NCBI RefSeq assembly: GCF_014204795.1
Contig: NZ_JACHMB010000001.1
Span: 1,116,001 to 1,180,000 of the forward strand
Length of the DNA: 64,000 bases
Direction: 5' to 3'
Source: Nonomuraea jabiensis
Lineage (GTDB): Bacteria; Actinomycetota; Actinomycetes; Streptosporangiales; Streptosporangiaceae
Position numbers and translations under genes: made by a program. Of this stretch, positions 26,309 through 34,872 are shown in pieces. The notes below the pieces were generated by a model that was not told the origin of the DNA, did no database searches, and saw only the letters and a list, made by a program, of their open reading frames with translations. Every line of letters starts with the position of its first letter. Position 1 is the first letter of the stretch.

Positions 26309-26345
26309 CCGCGCAACACCCCACCGGCCCGGGTTAGCGGCGGGG
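26298..26345. terminator. Shared terminator between convergent genes
   Basis: CCGCTAACC (26302-26310) pairs with GGTTAGCGG (26332-26340), extended by CCCC/GGGG outside. The stem includes the stop codons of both the membrane-protein gene and the DUF2461 gene, so it can end transcription in both directions. Confidence 0.6.
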
Positions 26346-26984
26346 GAGTTCGGTGCCGCGGACGTGGGTGCAGAGCCACGCGACCAGGGGGCCGTAGGCG
26401 CGCCACGTACGGGAGACGCGCTCGCGCACCTCCACCGTGTGCACCCACGGCTCCGGCTCCCACCGCACCCCCGCATAGAGGGACTTGTGCCGCAGCAGGT
26501 CGATCCGGGGATGGTCCTCCGAGAAGCCCCGCGGCTTGGTCTTGAGGCGCTCCCCGCCCAGCTCGTAACCGGCGGACACCAGCTCCCCCGTGATCGACTC
26601 CAGGGGCTTGCCCGTCAGGTCCTCGTCCACCGCGGCGCGGTAGCGGGCCACCTGGTCGGGCGCCTGGGTGTAGAAGCCCCCAGCCGTGTATAGCCCGGCC
26701 GCGCTCAGCTCCACGTAGAGCCCGATCCCCGGCTGGAGGTCCACGAACGCGCCCTGATGGGTCTTGTACGGCGATTTGTCCTTGGAGAAGCGCACATCAC
26801 GATAGGGCCGGAAGAGCTGCGCCGCCCCGAACTCGGAGGCCAGCTCGTCCGTGAGCGCGAGCATCGGCTCCCGCACCGCCTCCTCGTAGAGGTGCTTGTG
26901 CCGCGTGAAGTAGGTCTTCGAGTTGTCCGCCTCGAGCCCTTCGTAGAACAGGAAAGCCTCATCAGGGAAGCCGCTGAAACCCAT
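26334..26984 (-). CDS. DUF2461 domain-containing protein
   Basis: A 216-residue protein of the widespread DUF2461 family (TIGR02453). Visible family marks are FLFYEGLEADNSKTYFTRHKH at the N-terminus, RPYRDVRFSKDKSPYKTHQG and a GFYTQAPDQVARYR segment. Function is not established; no catalytic motif is recognised and there is no signal peptide. The ATG at 26982-26984 gives the usual family start; a GTG lies 24 bases upstream. It is followed by a shared bidirectional hairpin. Confidence 0.85.
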   Translation of the reverse strand: MGFSGFPDEAFLFYEGLEADNSKTYFTRHKHLYEEAVREPMLALTDELASEFGAAQLFRPYRDVRFSKDKSPYKTHQGAFVDLQPGIGLYVELSAAGLYTAGGFYTQAPDQVARYRAAVDEDLTGKPLESITGELVSAGYELGGERLKTKPRGFSEDHPRIDLLRHKSLYAGVRWEPEPWVHTVEVRERVSRTWRAYGPLVAWLCTHVRGTELPRR

Positions 26985-27020
26985 GCTCCCCAGGGTGCCA
27001 CGCCGCACCGACAGCTCGGG

Positions 27021-27818
27021 TCACCGCTCGGTGTACGTCCGCCCCGGCGACGGCGTCCTGCCGTAGAGCTCCGAGACCGTGACGAACGTGAAGCCCTTCC
27101 GGTCAAGGAAGTCGAGAATGGCGGGCACGGCCTCGACCGTCGTGCGGTGGATGTCATGCATGAGGACGATCGATCCGGGCTTGGCCTCACCGGCCCGCCG
27201 GGCCACGGCCGCGGGGACCCGGTGCAGCCAGTCGAGGGTGTCGACGCTCCAGAGGATCTCCGCCAGCCCCTCGTGGCGCGCCTCCGCGGCGACGGCGGCG
27301 TTGGTCGACCCGTACGGCGGCCGCATGATGTGCATCCGCACCCCGGTCAGCTTGAACACGAGGTCGTTGGTGTGCTGGAGCTGCCGCCGCACGTCGTCGT
27401 GCGACAGCCCGGCGAGGGCGGGGTGGCTCCAGGAATGGTTGCCGAGCTCGTGGCCGTCCTCGACGATGCGCCGGACCAGCCGGCCGCCCTTGTCGGCCGC
27501 CACCATCTGCCCGATGACGAAGAACGTGGCCTTGACGTCACGCTTGCGCAGCATGTCGAGCAGCCGCCCGGTGTACTCGCCGGGCCCGTCGTCGAAGGTC
27601 AGGGCCACGCACTTGAGCTTCGCGCAGTCGAACCTGCGGCTGCGCGGCCAGCCGGAGCCGTACTGCATCGACACCAGCCGCTTGGCGAGCACCGCCGGAT
27701 CGACGACGGCCGCCTTGTACGGCACGATCGGCGGCTCGGGCTGATGGCGGCGCGCCACCGAGTAGGTGATGCAGATCGCCAGAGCGAGCAGGGCCAGCGG
27801 CAGAGCCCATACGCGCAT
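27021..27818 (-). CDS. Exported polysaccharide deacetylase (CE4, NodB domain)
   Basis: A 265-residue protein with an uncleaved or cleaved N-terminal hydrophobic helix (residues 4-21) and a NodB homology domain. Metal and catalytic motifs are complete: TFDDGP (Asp76, Asp77), HSWSHP (His128, His132), RPPYGS (166-171), a late LMHDIH. CE4 enzymes remove N-acetyl groups from peptidoglycan or chitin-like sugars outside the membrane and so change lysozyme sensitivity. The start ATG at 27818 follows a GGGGGGAACC ribosome-binding site. It lies 36 bases upstream of the DUF2461 gene on the same strand. Confidence 0.92.
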   Translation of the reverse strand: MRVWALPLALLALAICITYSVARRHQPEPPIVPYKAAVVDPAVLAKRLVSMQYGSGWPRSRRFDCAKLKCVALTFDDGPGEYTGRLLDMLRKRDVKATFFVIGQMVAADKGGRLVRRIVEDGHELGNHSWSHPALAGLSHDDVRRQLQHTNDLVFKLTGVRMHIMRPPYGSTNAAVAAEARHEGLAEILWSVDTLDWLHRVPAAVARRAGEAKPGSIVLMHDIHRTTVEAVPAILDFLDRKGFTFVTVSELYGRTPSPGRTYTER

Positions 27819-27848
27819 GGTTCCCCCCGAAACGCCGCGCGCGGGGGC

Positions 27849-28154
27849 CTACGGATAGTCCTGGACCGGTTTCCCCCGCAATTCCCTGGCCAGGTCGTCC
27901 CACCAGAGTGGGATATCGGCCTGCAGTTCCTTGTAGCGGCGCGCCACGCGCATGGCACATCCGACCGGATCCGTACCCAGATGCCGACGTTTCACCGGTC
28001 CTTCCTGCCAACGGTAAAAACCATCTCTATACCGAACGACCAGGCCTATCCATACCGAGATGGTCGCTCCGTCCCCTACGTCGTACGCGCTGGTGACGCC
28101 CAGAGCGCGAAGCTCCGACTGGAGCTTCTCCGTCGCCGCGAGGGCCTCACTCAC
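27849..28154 (-). CDS. Small conserved hypothetical protein
   Basis: A 101-residue soluble protein starting with GTG at 28154 after AGGGGGTGGCGT. It has a helical N-terminus (EALAATEKLQSELRALG), a short beta region (DGATISVWIGLVVRYRDGFYRW) and a tryptophan-rich helical end (LWWDDLARELRG). No family or motif was recognised. It precedes the polysaccharide deacetylase gene by 30 bases on the same strand, but nothing ties it to cell-wall work. Codon use matches its neighbours, so it is likely a real gene. Confidence 0.65.
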   Translation of the reverse strand: MSEALAATEKLQSELRALGVTSAYDVGDGATISVWIGLVVRYRDGFYRWQEGPVKRRHLGTDPVGCAMRVARRYKELQADIPLWWDDLARELRGKPVQDYP

Positions 28155-28353
28155 ACGCCACCCCCTGCCCACATTCCGCCACACCAGAGATGTACCCAAC
28201 AACGGGTATCAGCCGTCCAAAGCATGAAGTACTCGTCACCGACCGCCGGTGGCGGGTGCCCGGTTGACGGCAGCCCGGCCCCAGGGGGCGACCGCAAACA
28301 TTACTGGCTGTTACCAAGGTTTTCCATGCCGTTGCGGGAAGGAGAAGCAGCGG

Positions 28354-28929
28354 TTATCGATCATCGGTGTCGCGCGGCTCCGCGACGACCATCACGAACC
28401 TGAGGTCCTCGGCGCCCCGGTTGGCGTAGCGATGCGGCCGGTCGGCCGTGAAGAGCACCGCGTCGTCCTTGCCGATCACGTAGCTCTTGCCGTACACGGT
28501 GAGCGTCAGCTCCCCGTCCAGGACGGTCAGCATCTCGCGGGTGCCCGGCGGGTGGGCGTCGCCGTCGTGGTGCTCGCCGGGCGGCAGCCGCCAGTCCCAC
28601 AGCTCCAGGATCATCGGCACGTCGGCGCCGACCAGCAGCCGCGCCCGCACGTCCCCCTGGTCGAACGTGACCACGTCACTCTTGCTCACGATCCGCACCG
28701 TCGGCACGTCGGCGACCTCGACGAGCCGGGCCACGGTGACGCCCAGGGCGGAGGCGATCCGGGTGAGGGTGGAGACGCTCGGGTTCGTCCTGCCCTGCTC
28801 CACCTGGACCAGCATGCCCCTGCTCACCCCCGACCTGGCGGCGAGGGCGTCGAGCGTCAGCCCTCGGTGTGCCCGCTGGGCCCGGACGTTGTTGGCGATG
28901 GCCTGGTTGATCAGGTCGGGATCTTCCAC
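28354..28929 (-). CDS. XRE-family transcriptional regulator with C-terminal cupin domain
   Basis: A 191-residue regulator: a lambda-repressor-like helix-turn-helix (RAQRAHRGLTLDALAARSGVS, GMLVQVEQGRTNPSVSTL) and a cupin domain (about 115-180; PPGEHHDGDAHPPGTREML, DGELTL, ADRPHRYANRG) that binds a small ligand. This class controls uptake or efflux of amino acids, polyamines or toxic metabolites. The GTG at 28927-28929 lies seven bases after a TAGACT -10 and is probably leaderless. It is divergent from an EamA permease gene, its likely target. Confidence 0.88.
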   Translation of the reverse strand: MEDPDLINQAIANNVRAQRAHRGLTLDALAARSGVSRGMLVQVEQGRTNPSVSTLTRIASALGVTVARLVEVADVPTVRIVSKSDVVTFDQGDVRARLLVGADVPMILELWDWRLPPGEHHDGDAHPPGTREMLTVLDGELTLTVYGKSYVIGKDDAVLFTADRPHRYANRGAEDLRFVMVVAEPRDTDDR

Positions 28930-28936
28930 GCAGTGC

Positions 28937-28964
28937 AGTCTAGTGAAGTGGATTTGCAATGGAA
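28937..28964 (-). promoter_or_regulatory. Leaderless promoter of the XRE-cupin gene
   Basis: Read leftward: TTCCAT (28964-28959), 16-base spacer, TAGACT (28942-28937), then seven bases to the GTG start codon. Confidence 0.5.
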
Positions 28965-29019
28965 TGTACTCTATGTGTTGTACTGACAGTGCAACCTGTT
29001 GAACCAGAGGAGGCTACCG

Positions 29020-29859
29020 GTGACCGTGATCCTGGCGACCGCCTGCGCGGTGGTGTACGGCACGGCCGACTTCTTCGGCGGCCTGGCCACCCGCCGATCC
29101 CAGGTGCTGTCGGTCGTCGTGCTGTCGCAGATCGCCGGCCTGGTGCTGATCCTGGCCCTGCTGCCGGTGCTGCCCGGCACGGCCGGCGCCGCCGCACTGT
29201 CGTGGGGCCTGGCGGCGGGCCTGTCGGGCGCGGCCGGGCTGGTGCTGTTCTACCGGGCGCTGGCCACGGGCGTCATGTCGGTGGTCGCCCCGACGACCGC
29301 GGTCACCTCGGCGGCGCTGCCCGTGGTGTTCGGGCTGGCGGCGGGCGAGCGGCCGGCGTTCTGGGCGCTGGTGGGCGTGGCGCTGGCGCTCTGCTCGGTG
29401 CTGCTGGTCAGCCAGGACAGGTCCGCCGAACGCCGGGGCTCCCGCGCCTCGGTGCTGACCGCGCTGGCGGCCGGGGCCGGGTTCGGCGGGTTCTTCATCC
29501 TGCTGGCCATGGCGCCGGACGATGCCGGGCTGTGGCCGCTGGTCGGCGCCAGAGTGTCGTCGATCACGACGGTGGCGCTGCTGGCCCTGGTCACGCGGCG
29601 CGCGCTCAGGCCCGGCCCGGGCTCGCTGCACATCATCGTGGCGGCGGGCGTGCTGGACATGGCGGCCAACGTGCTCTACCTGCTGGCCCAGCAGGACGGC
29701 CTGCTCAGCCTGGTCGCCGTGCTGGTGTCGCTGTACCCCGCGAGCACTCTGCTGCTGGCCAGACAGGTGCTGGGAGAGCGGCTGCGGGGCATCCAGGTGG
29801 CCGGTGTGGCCTGCGCGCTCGGGGCGGTGGCGCTGATAGCCGTTGCGCAGCACCTCTAG
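29020..29859 (+). CDS. EamA/DMT-superfamily permease
   Basis: A 279-residue integral membrane protein with about ten hydrophobic helices in two EamA repeats. The second repeat ends with the typical segment VLVSLYPASTLLLARQVLGERL. Such permeases export amino acids, nucleosides or drugs; the substrate is unknown. The GTG at 29020 was chosen because AGGAGG lies at 29008-29013; an ORF start 21 bases upstream would put that site inside the coding sequence. It is divergent from the XRE-cupin regulator gene and probably repressed by its product. Confidence 0.88.
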   Translation: MTVILATACAVVYGTADFFGGLATRRSQVLSVVVLSQIAGLVLILALLPVLPGTAGAAALSWGLAAGLSGAAGLVLFYRALATGVMSVVAPTTAVTSAALPVVFGLAAGERPAFWALVGVALALCSVLLVSQDRSAERRGSRASVLTALAAGAGFGGFFILLAMAPDDAGLWPLVGARVSSITTVALLALVTRRALRPGPGSLHIIVAAGVLDMAANVLYLLAQQDGLLSLVAVLVSLYPASTLLLARQVLGERLRGIQVAGVACALGAVALIAVAQHL

Positions 29860-29872
29860 CGCTTGCTAGGTT
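29843..29872 (+). promoter_or_regulatory. Leaderless promoter of the MEDS/HATPase gene
   Basis: TTGCGC (29843-29848), 18-base spacer, TAGGTT (29867-29872), then six bases to the GTG at 29879. The -35 overlaps the end of the EamA gene, so this gene has its own promoter. Confidence 0.6.
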
Positions 29873-29878
29873 TCGCCC

Positions 29879-30823
29879 GTGCGCCCTGACCGGGCACGTT
29901 CGGACGGCGAGTCGCTACGGCACATCGCGGTGCCGCACGACTCGGACGAGACCTTTGTGAGGCTCGCCACCCCGCGCGTGCGCTTCGCCCTCGACGAGGG
30001 CAGGCACGTGCTGGTGATCACGTGCGCGGACAAGCTCGCGCTGCTGCACGACGCCCTCGGCCGCGACGCCGGACGCATCGACAGCCGGGTCTCGACCGGC
30101 TGGTACGGCCACCCGTACCGCACCCTGGCCGCCTACCACGAGTACACCCGCGACCGCCGCACCCTCGTCATCGGCGAGCCCGACTGGGAGGGCAGGAGCG
30201 AGCGCGACATCAGGGAGCTGATCCGCTACGAGTCGGTGGTCAACGCCGCGCTCCGCCCGGCGGCGACGATCATGATGTGCCTGTACGACGTGCGCCGCGC
30301 CCCCAGGGCCGCGCTCGACTTCGCCCCCGTCAGCCACCCGCTCCTGCTGGGCACGGATGGCGAGGTGGCCAGCGCCCGCTTCGTCGAGCCCCACGAGCTG
30401 GTCCTCAACGGCGACCGCGCGCCCCTGCCCGCGCCCGCCGATGACGCCGAGGCCATCCCCTTCACGGCCCGGGAGCTGAAACGGCTGCGCCAGAGCGTGG
30501 GCGACTACGCCAGAGCGGCCGGCATGGACCGCAACCTGATCACCTCGCTCGTGATCAGCGTGTCCGAGATCGCCGCGAACAGCATCGAGCACGGCGCCGG
30601 GCACGGCATGGTCACGATGTGGGTGAGCGGCGGGGAGCTGGTCTGCGAGATCGCCGACCCGGGCGGCGCACTGGACGACCCGTTACCCGGCTACATACCA
30701 CCCGAGCCCGAATCCCCTCGGGGATACGGGCTCTGGATCAGCCGGCAGCTCTGCGATCTCGTGCAGCTGCGTAATGAAGGCGGCGTGTTACGCGTCCGCC
30801 TTCATTTCATGATGGGGTCATAG
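29879..30823 (+). CDS. MEDS domain and histidine-kinase-like ATPase protein (anti-sigma-factor type)
   Basis: A 314-residue protein. The N-terminal MEDS domain (about 25-185) is a RecA-like sensory module (EGRHVLVITCADKLALL, ERDIRELIRYESVVNAAL). The C-terminal part is an RsbW/SpoIIAB-type HATPase: N-box EIAANSIEHGAG, G1 CEIADPGG, G2 PRGYGLWIS. No phospho-acceptor histidine domain is present. Such proteins phosphorylate anti-anti-sigma factors or bind sigma factors. It converges on a SigR-like sigma gene only eight bases away, which makes a partner role conceivable but unproven. The message is probably leaderless. Confidence 0.87.
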   Translation: MRPDRARSDGESLRHIAVPHDSDETFVRLATPRVRFALDEGRHVLVITCADKLALLHDALGRDAGRIDSRVSTGWYGHPYRTLAAYHEYTRDRRTLVIGEPDWEGRSERDIRELIRYESVVNAALRPAATIMMCLYDVRRAPRAALDFAPVSHPLLLGTDGEVASARFVEPHELVLNGDRAPLPAPADDAEAIPFTARELKRLRQSVGDYARAAGMDRNLITSLVISVSEIAANSIEHGAGHGMVTMWVSGGELVCEIADPGGALDDPLPGYIPPEPESPRGYGLWISRQLCDLVQLRNEGGVLRVRLHFMMGS

Positions 30824-30830
30824 GGGGCTT

Positions 30831-31424
30831 TCAGGCGGCGCGCTGGGCGGGGAGCCGTACGGCGCCTTCCTCGCGGGCGTACTCCTCCAGCATGCCGCGC
30901 AGCTGCCGGCGGCCCCGGTGGAGGCGGGACATCACGGTGCCGATGGGGGTGCCCATGCGGTCGGCGATCTCCTTGTACGCGAATCCCTCCACGTCGGCCA
31001 GGTAGACGGCCACGCGGAAGTCCTCGGGCAGCGAACGCAGGGCGTTCATCACGACGCTGTCGGGCAGCCGGTCGAGCGCCTCGGTCTCGGCCGAGCGCAG
31101 GCCCGTCGAGCTGTGCGACTCGGCGGCGTGCAGCTGCCAGTCCTCGATGTCCTCGGCGGCCGACAGCTTGGGCGAACGCTGCTTCTTGCGGTAGTCGTTG
31201 ATGAAGTTGTTGGTGAGGATCCGGTGCAGCCACGCCTTGAGGTTGGTGCCCTCCCGGAACTGGTGGTACGAGGTGTACGCCTTGGCCACCGTCTCCTGCA
31301 CCAGGTCCTCCGCGTCAGCGGCGTTGCGGGTCAGGCGCATGGCGGAGGCGAACAGCTGCGACGTCACGGGCACGACATCGCGCTCGAACCAGTCCTGACG
31401 CTGCTCATCGGTCATAGTGATCAA
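30831..31424 (-). CDS. ECF sigma factor, SigR/SigH type
   Basis: A 197-residue RNA polymerase sigma factor. Region 2 contains [18 protein letters not shown] and [22 protein letters not shown]; region 4 contains [44 protein letters not shown]. These are the signatures of SigR (Streptomyces) and SigH (mycobacteria), which answer thiol-oxidative stress. The usual zinc anti-sigma gene rsrA is not downstream; the next gene is the convergent MEDS/HATPase. The TTG at 31424 follows AAGGGGG at a good distance; the ATG at 31415 is the alternative. It is divergent from a cysteine desulfhydrase gene. No clear GGAAT-N18-GTT autoregulatory site was found. Confidence 0.9.
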   Translation of the reverse strand: MITMTDEQRQDWFERDVVPVTSQLFASAMRLTRNAADAEDLVQETVAKAYTSYHQFREGTNLKAWLHRILTNNFINDYRKKQRSPKLSAAEDIEDWQLHAAESHSSTGLRSAETEALDRLPDSVVMNALRSLPEDFRVAVYLADVEGFAYKEIADRMGTPIGTVMSRLHRGRRQLRGMLEEYAREEGAVRLPAQRAA

Positions 31425-31662
31425 TTCATTCCCCCTTGCGCTATCCCCCGTTTCGGCACAAGCCGCCTGCGGGCGGTTTCCATCATGGCAAGTCCCAGGT
31501 AAGGGACGCGTTAGAGGATCCGCCTTGGTCAGAGGGGGTTTCCGTCCATCTGCTCGCGGCGTGTGTGGTCACGTCCACGGCCGGACAAGTCTCAGTATCA
31601 TAACACTACCCACCCAATTTCGCAGGAATAGTGGCAAGAGTCACATGGGATAGCGTATGGGC
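31425..31662. other. Divergent intergenic region between the SigR-like gene and the cysteine desulfhydrase gene
   Basis: 238 bases with no gene. A TAGCGT at 31651-31656 sits six bases before the ATG at 31663 and is the likely -10 of a leaderless desulfhydrase message. A GGAAT at 31625-31629 lacks a GTT at the spacing a SigR promoter needs. Confidence 0.5.
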
Positions 31663-32739
31663 ATGAGTTTTGTGGACCGTCACGACCTCGCCTCGCGCCA
31701 CTGGGTGACAGACGCCATACGCAAGGTCGAGGCCGATGCCAACCGTAGTTGCGACACACATCTGCACGTCTTTCCGCTTCCCTCGCACTGGGGTGTAAAC
31801 CTCTACTTGAAAGACGAATCGGTACACCCGACGGGTTCACTCAAACATCGACTTGCTCGGTCCTTGTTCCTCTACGGCCTGGCGAACGGCTGGATCGGGC
31901 CCACCACGACGATCGTGGAGGCGTCCAGCGGGTCCACCGCCGTGAGCGAGGCGTACTTCGCGCGCCTGCTGGGCCTGCCGTTCATCGCGGTCATGCCCGC
32001 GTCCACGTCGCCGGAGAAGTGTCACCTCATCGAGTTCTACGGCGGGAAGTGTCACCTCGTGACCGACCCCGGCGCGATCTATGAGGAATCTCACCGGCTG
32101 GCCGCCGAGACCGGCGGCCATTTCATGGACCAGTTCACCTACGCGGAGCGGGCGACCGACTGGCGCGGCAACAACAACATCGCCGAGTCCATCTATTCCC
32201 AGATGTCCATGGAGCCCCACCCGGAGCCCTCCTGGATCGTGGTGGGCGCCGGCACCGGCGGCACGTCGTCGACCATCGGCCGCTACATACGCTACCGCCG
32301 CCACCCCACCCGCCTGGCCGTCGTCGACCCCGAGGGCTCGGCCTTCTACCCGAGCTGGGTCTCCGGCGACACCACGGTCACCGCGCGGGGCTCCCGCATC
32401 GAGGGCATCGGCCGGCCGCGCGTGGAGCCCTCGTTCCAGCCGTCCGTGATCGACCGCATGATCGCCGTCCCCGACGCCCGCTCGATCGCCGCCATGCACT
32501 GGACGCGCGAGGTCACGGGCCTGGACGTCGGCGGCTCCACGGGCACGAACATGGCGGCCTGCGTGGACCTCATCCAGGAGATGCGCTCGGCGGGCGAGCA
32601 GGGCAGCATCGTCACCCTGGTCTGCGACAGCGGCGACCGCTACCGGGGCACGTACGGCAACCCCCAATGGCTCGCCGACCAGGGCCTGGACGTCGAGCCC
32701 CACCTGGACGAGCTCCGCGCGTTCCTCAGCGCCTCATAG
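31663..32739 (+). CDS. PLP-dependent cysteine synthase-family protein, Cds1-like L-cysteine desulfhydrase
   Basis: A 358-residue fold-type II PLP enzyme. The PLP lysine is Lys61 ([10 protein letters not shown]), the substrate loop is [10 protein letters not shown], and the phosphate-binding loop is [10 protein letters not shown]. The N-terminus ([17 protein letters not shown]) and overall length match mycobacterial Cds1 (Rv3684), which degrades cysteine to hydrogen sulphide, pyruvate and ammonia, rather than canonical CysK. That assignment rests on remembered family features. The ATG at 31663 was chosen over one at 31657 because of the TAGCGT element. Its position opposite a SigR-like gene suits thiol homeostasis. 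Confidence 0.82.
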   Translation: MSFVDRHDLASRHWVTDAIRKVEADANRSCDTHLHVFPLPSHWGVNLYLKDESVHPTGSLKHRLARSLFLYGLANGWIGPTTTIVEASSGSTAVSEAYFARLLGLPFIAVMPASTSPEKCHLIEFYGGKCHLVTDPGAIYEESHRLAAETGGHFMDQFTYAERATDWRGNNNIAESIYSQMSMEPHPEPSWIVVGAGTGGTSSTIGRYIRYRRHPTRLAVVDPEGSAFYPSWVSGDTTVTARGSRIEGIGRPRVEPSFQPSVIDRMIAVPDARSIAAMHWTREVTGLDVGGSTGTNMAACVDLIQEMRSAGEQGSIVTLVCDSGDRYRGTYGNPQWLADQGLDVEPHLDELRAFLSAS

Positions 32740-32744
32740 CCGGA

Positions 32745-33731
32745 TCAGGCCCTGGCGGGGTCGACGGAGAAGAGCTCGGCCACGTCGTCCAGGATCGCGT
32801 GCGCCCCCTGGATGCCCACCGCGGTCATCCAGGTCAGGTCGGCGACCTCGTGCTTGTCGCCCTTGAGCTTGCCCCAGAGCGGGTTGTTCACGAACTTCTC
32901 CTTGGGCCCCTCCGCCGACGGATCCTGATATGTCGAGACGAAGATGTGGTCGGCGTCCAGGTCCGCGATCCGCTCCTGGCTGATGTCCACCGCGATGGCG
33001 TCCTGCTCGGTCGGCTGCCCCTCGGGCCGCGGGAACCCGACGTCCTTCAGCACCAGCCCGGAATAGGACTTCTCCACATAAAGCCTCACTGTCGGCTCGC
33101 CGGCGAACCGCACCACCGAGATCGTCGGCAGCTCGCCGTCCTTCGCCTTGATGGCCGCGCCGATCTTGGCCGCTCGCCCCTCGTACTCCTTGATCCTGGT
33201 GTCGGCGAGCTGCTCCTTGCCCAGGGCCTGTCCCATGAGCCGGAGGTTCTCCTTCCAGATGGCCCCGGTGGTCTCGCTGAAGACGGTCGGCGCGATCTTG
33301 GACAGCTTGTCGTACAGGGCCTCGTGCCGGACCTTCGCCGAGACGATCAGGTCGGGCTTCAGCGCCATGATCTTCTCCAGGCTCGGCTGCTCCAGCGAGC
33401 CGACCGGGGTGGCCTCCTTGCCGTACTGCTCGGCGACGGTCCCCAGATAGGCGGGCAGCTTGTCGTCGAGCGACCGGTACGTCGTGTACCCCACCACCGG
33501 CGTCTCCAGCGTGAGCACCGCGTCGACGAAGCTCTGGTCGAGCGCCACCACCCGCTTCGGCTGAGCGGGGATCACGGTCTCGCCCATCGCGTGCTTGACG
33601 GTCCTGAACGCGGAAGAGGCGGCCTCCGGCGGTTTCCCGGCGGAAGAACCAGCGGAAGAACCAGCGGAAGAACCACAGGCGGCGAGCCCCGCCATCAGGA
33701 CAGCACCGGCCAGCACGCGCAACGATCTCAT
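32745..33731 (-). CDS. Siderophore ABC transporter substrate-binding lipoprotein
   Basis: A 328-residue lipoprotein. The signal peptide ends in the lipobox LAAC (Cys19); a linker of repeated SSAG follows, then a FepB/FhuD-like periplasmic-binding fold (VVALDQSFVDAVLTLETPVVGYTTY, KPDLIVSAKVRHEALYDKLSKIAPTVF, AVDISQERIADLDADHIFVSTY). It captures ferric siderophores outside the membrane for the permease pair encoded divergently at 33838-35915. It reads away from an iron box region shared with those genes and ends five bases from the desulfhydrase stop. Confidence 0.93.
   Translation of the reverse strand: MRSLRVLAGAVLMAGLAACGSSAGSSAGSSAGKPPEAASSAFRTVKHAMGETVIPAQPKRVVALDQSFVDAVLTLETPVVGYTTYRSLDDKLPAYLGTVAEQYGKEATPVGSLEQPSLEKIMALKPDLIVSAKVRHEALYDKLSKIAPTVFSETTGAIWKENLRLMGQALGKEQLADTRIKEYEGRAAKIGAAIKAKDGELPTISVVRFAGEPTVRLYVEKSYSGLVLKDVGFPRPEGQPTEQDAIAVDISQERIADLDADHIFVSTYQDPSAEGPKEKFVNNPLWGKLKGDKHEVADLTWMTAVGIQGAHAILDDVAELFSVDPARA
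33640..33675. repeat. Three exact 12-base tandem repeats in the lipoprotein linker
   Basis: GCGGAAGAACCA occurs three times head to tail. On the coding strand it encodes the SSAG linker repeats just after the lipidated cysteine. Exact repetition suggests recent slippage and likely length variation between strains. Confidence 0.9.
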
Positions 33732-33757
33732 CAGATCCCTTTCCCGGACCCCAGAAC

Positions 33758-33791
33758 TTAGGCAAACCTAAATTAGGTTAGCCCTGCCTAA
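33758..33791. promoter_or_regulatory. Iron boxes (IdeR/DmdR type) for siderophore uptake genes
   Basis: TTAGGTTAGCCCTGCCTAA at 33773-33791 closely follows the IdeR/DmdR consensus. An adjacent inverted repeat, TTAGGCAAACCTAA (33758-33771), suggests a second overlapping site. Positioned between the divergent lipoprotein and permease genes, they should repress both when iron is plentiful. Confidence 0.85.
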
Positions 33792-33837
33792 GCTGGCATA
33801 CTTCACCAGGACCGATCAAACATTGAGGAGGACGTGG

Positions 33838-34872
33838 GTGAGTGCGACCGCCGTGGCCCCGCGCCTCCATGGCATCCGGCACAGGCGGCTCACCGTTCTC
33901 CTCGCCCTGCTGGCCGCCGTGCTGGTCGCGATCGTGCTGAGCATCACGGTCGGCTCCAAGTCCGTGCCGCTCGCCGACGCCTGGCACGCCCTCACGGCCT
34001 CCACCGGGACCGAGAACGACATCGTCATCCGCTCCCTGCGCGTCCCCAGGACCGCCCTGGGCGTCCTCGCCGGGATCGCGCTCGGCGTGGCGGGCGCGCT
34101 CATGCAGGGCCACACCCGCAACCCGCTCGCCGACCCGGGACTGCTCGGCGTCACGCAGGGGGCGGCGTTCGCGATGGTGTCCTCGATCATCCTGCTCGGC
34201 ACCTCCAGCCTGCTCGCCTACATCTGGTTCGGCCTGGCGGGCGCCCTGATCGCCAGCGTCGGGGTGTTCGCGCTGGGCATGGTGGGCGGCAGGGGCGGCC
34301 CCACCCCGGTCACGCTGGCGCTGGCGGGCACCGCCGTGAGCGCCCTGCTGTACGCGCTGACCTCGGCCATCGTGCTGCTGGACGAGCAGGCGATGGACGT
34401 CTTCCGCTTCTGGCAGGCCGGCTCGATCGCGGCCAGGGGCTCGGAGGTGGTCTGGCAGGTGCTGCCGTTCATCCTCGTGGGCCTGGTGCTCGCGATGGTC
34501 AACGCGCCGGGCCTGAACGCGCTCTCCCTCGGCGAGGACGTGGCCAGGAGCCTCGGCCAGAACATCTCCACGACCCGCGCCGTCGGCGTCGCCGCGGTCA
34601 CCCTGCTGTCGGGCGCGGCCGTCGCGGCCTGCGGCTCGCTGGCGTTCGTGGGCCTGATCGTGCCCCACCTCGCCCGCTCGCTGTCGGGCACCGACCACCG
34701 GTGGCTGCTGCCGTTCTCGGGGCTGATCGGCGCGGCGCTGCTGCTGCTCGCCGACGTGATCGGCCGCGTGGTGGCCCCGCCGGGAGAGCTGGAGGTGGGC
34801 GTGGTGCTCGCGCTGCTCGGCGCGCCGTTCTTCGTCGCGCTCGTCAGGCGCAGGAAGCCCGTGCGACTGTGA
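33838..34872 (+). CDS. Siderophore ABC transporter permease (FecCD family), first subunit
   Basis: A 344-residue permease with about nine to ten membrane helices. FecCD marks are present: [56 protein letters not shown] and the late [17 protein letters not shown]. It pairs with the next gene to form the channel for ferric siderophores in the cytoplasmic membrane. GTG at 33838 was chosen because AGGAGG lies at 33826-33831. Its stop overlaps the next start (TGATG). Expression is expected under iron starvation from the upstream iron box. Confidence 0.93.
   Translation: MSATAVAPRLHGIRHRRLTVLLALLAAVLVAIVLSITVGSKSVPLADAWHALTASTGTENDIVIRSLRVPRTALGVLAGIALGVAGALMQGHTRNPLADPGLLGVTQGAAFAMVSSIILLGTSSLLAYIWFGLAGALIASVGVFALGMVGGRGGPTPVTLALAGTAVSALLYALTSAIVLLDEQAMDVFRFWQAGSIAARGSEVVWQVLPFILVGLVLAMVNAPGLNALSLGEDVARSLGQNISTTRAVGVAAVTLLSGAAVAACGSLAFVGLIVPHLARSLSGTDHRWLLPFSGLIGAALLLLADVIGRVVAPPGELEVGVVLALLGAPFFVALVRRRKPVRL

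Noticed and set aside
31425..31662. SigR-type autoregulatory promoter (GGAAT-N18-GTT)
   Set aside because: GGAAT and GGAAA words occur, but none has GTT at the right spacing in either direction.
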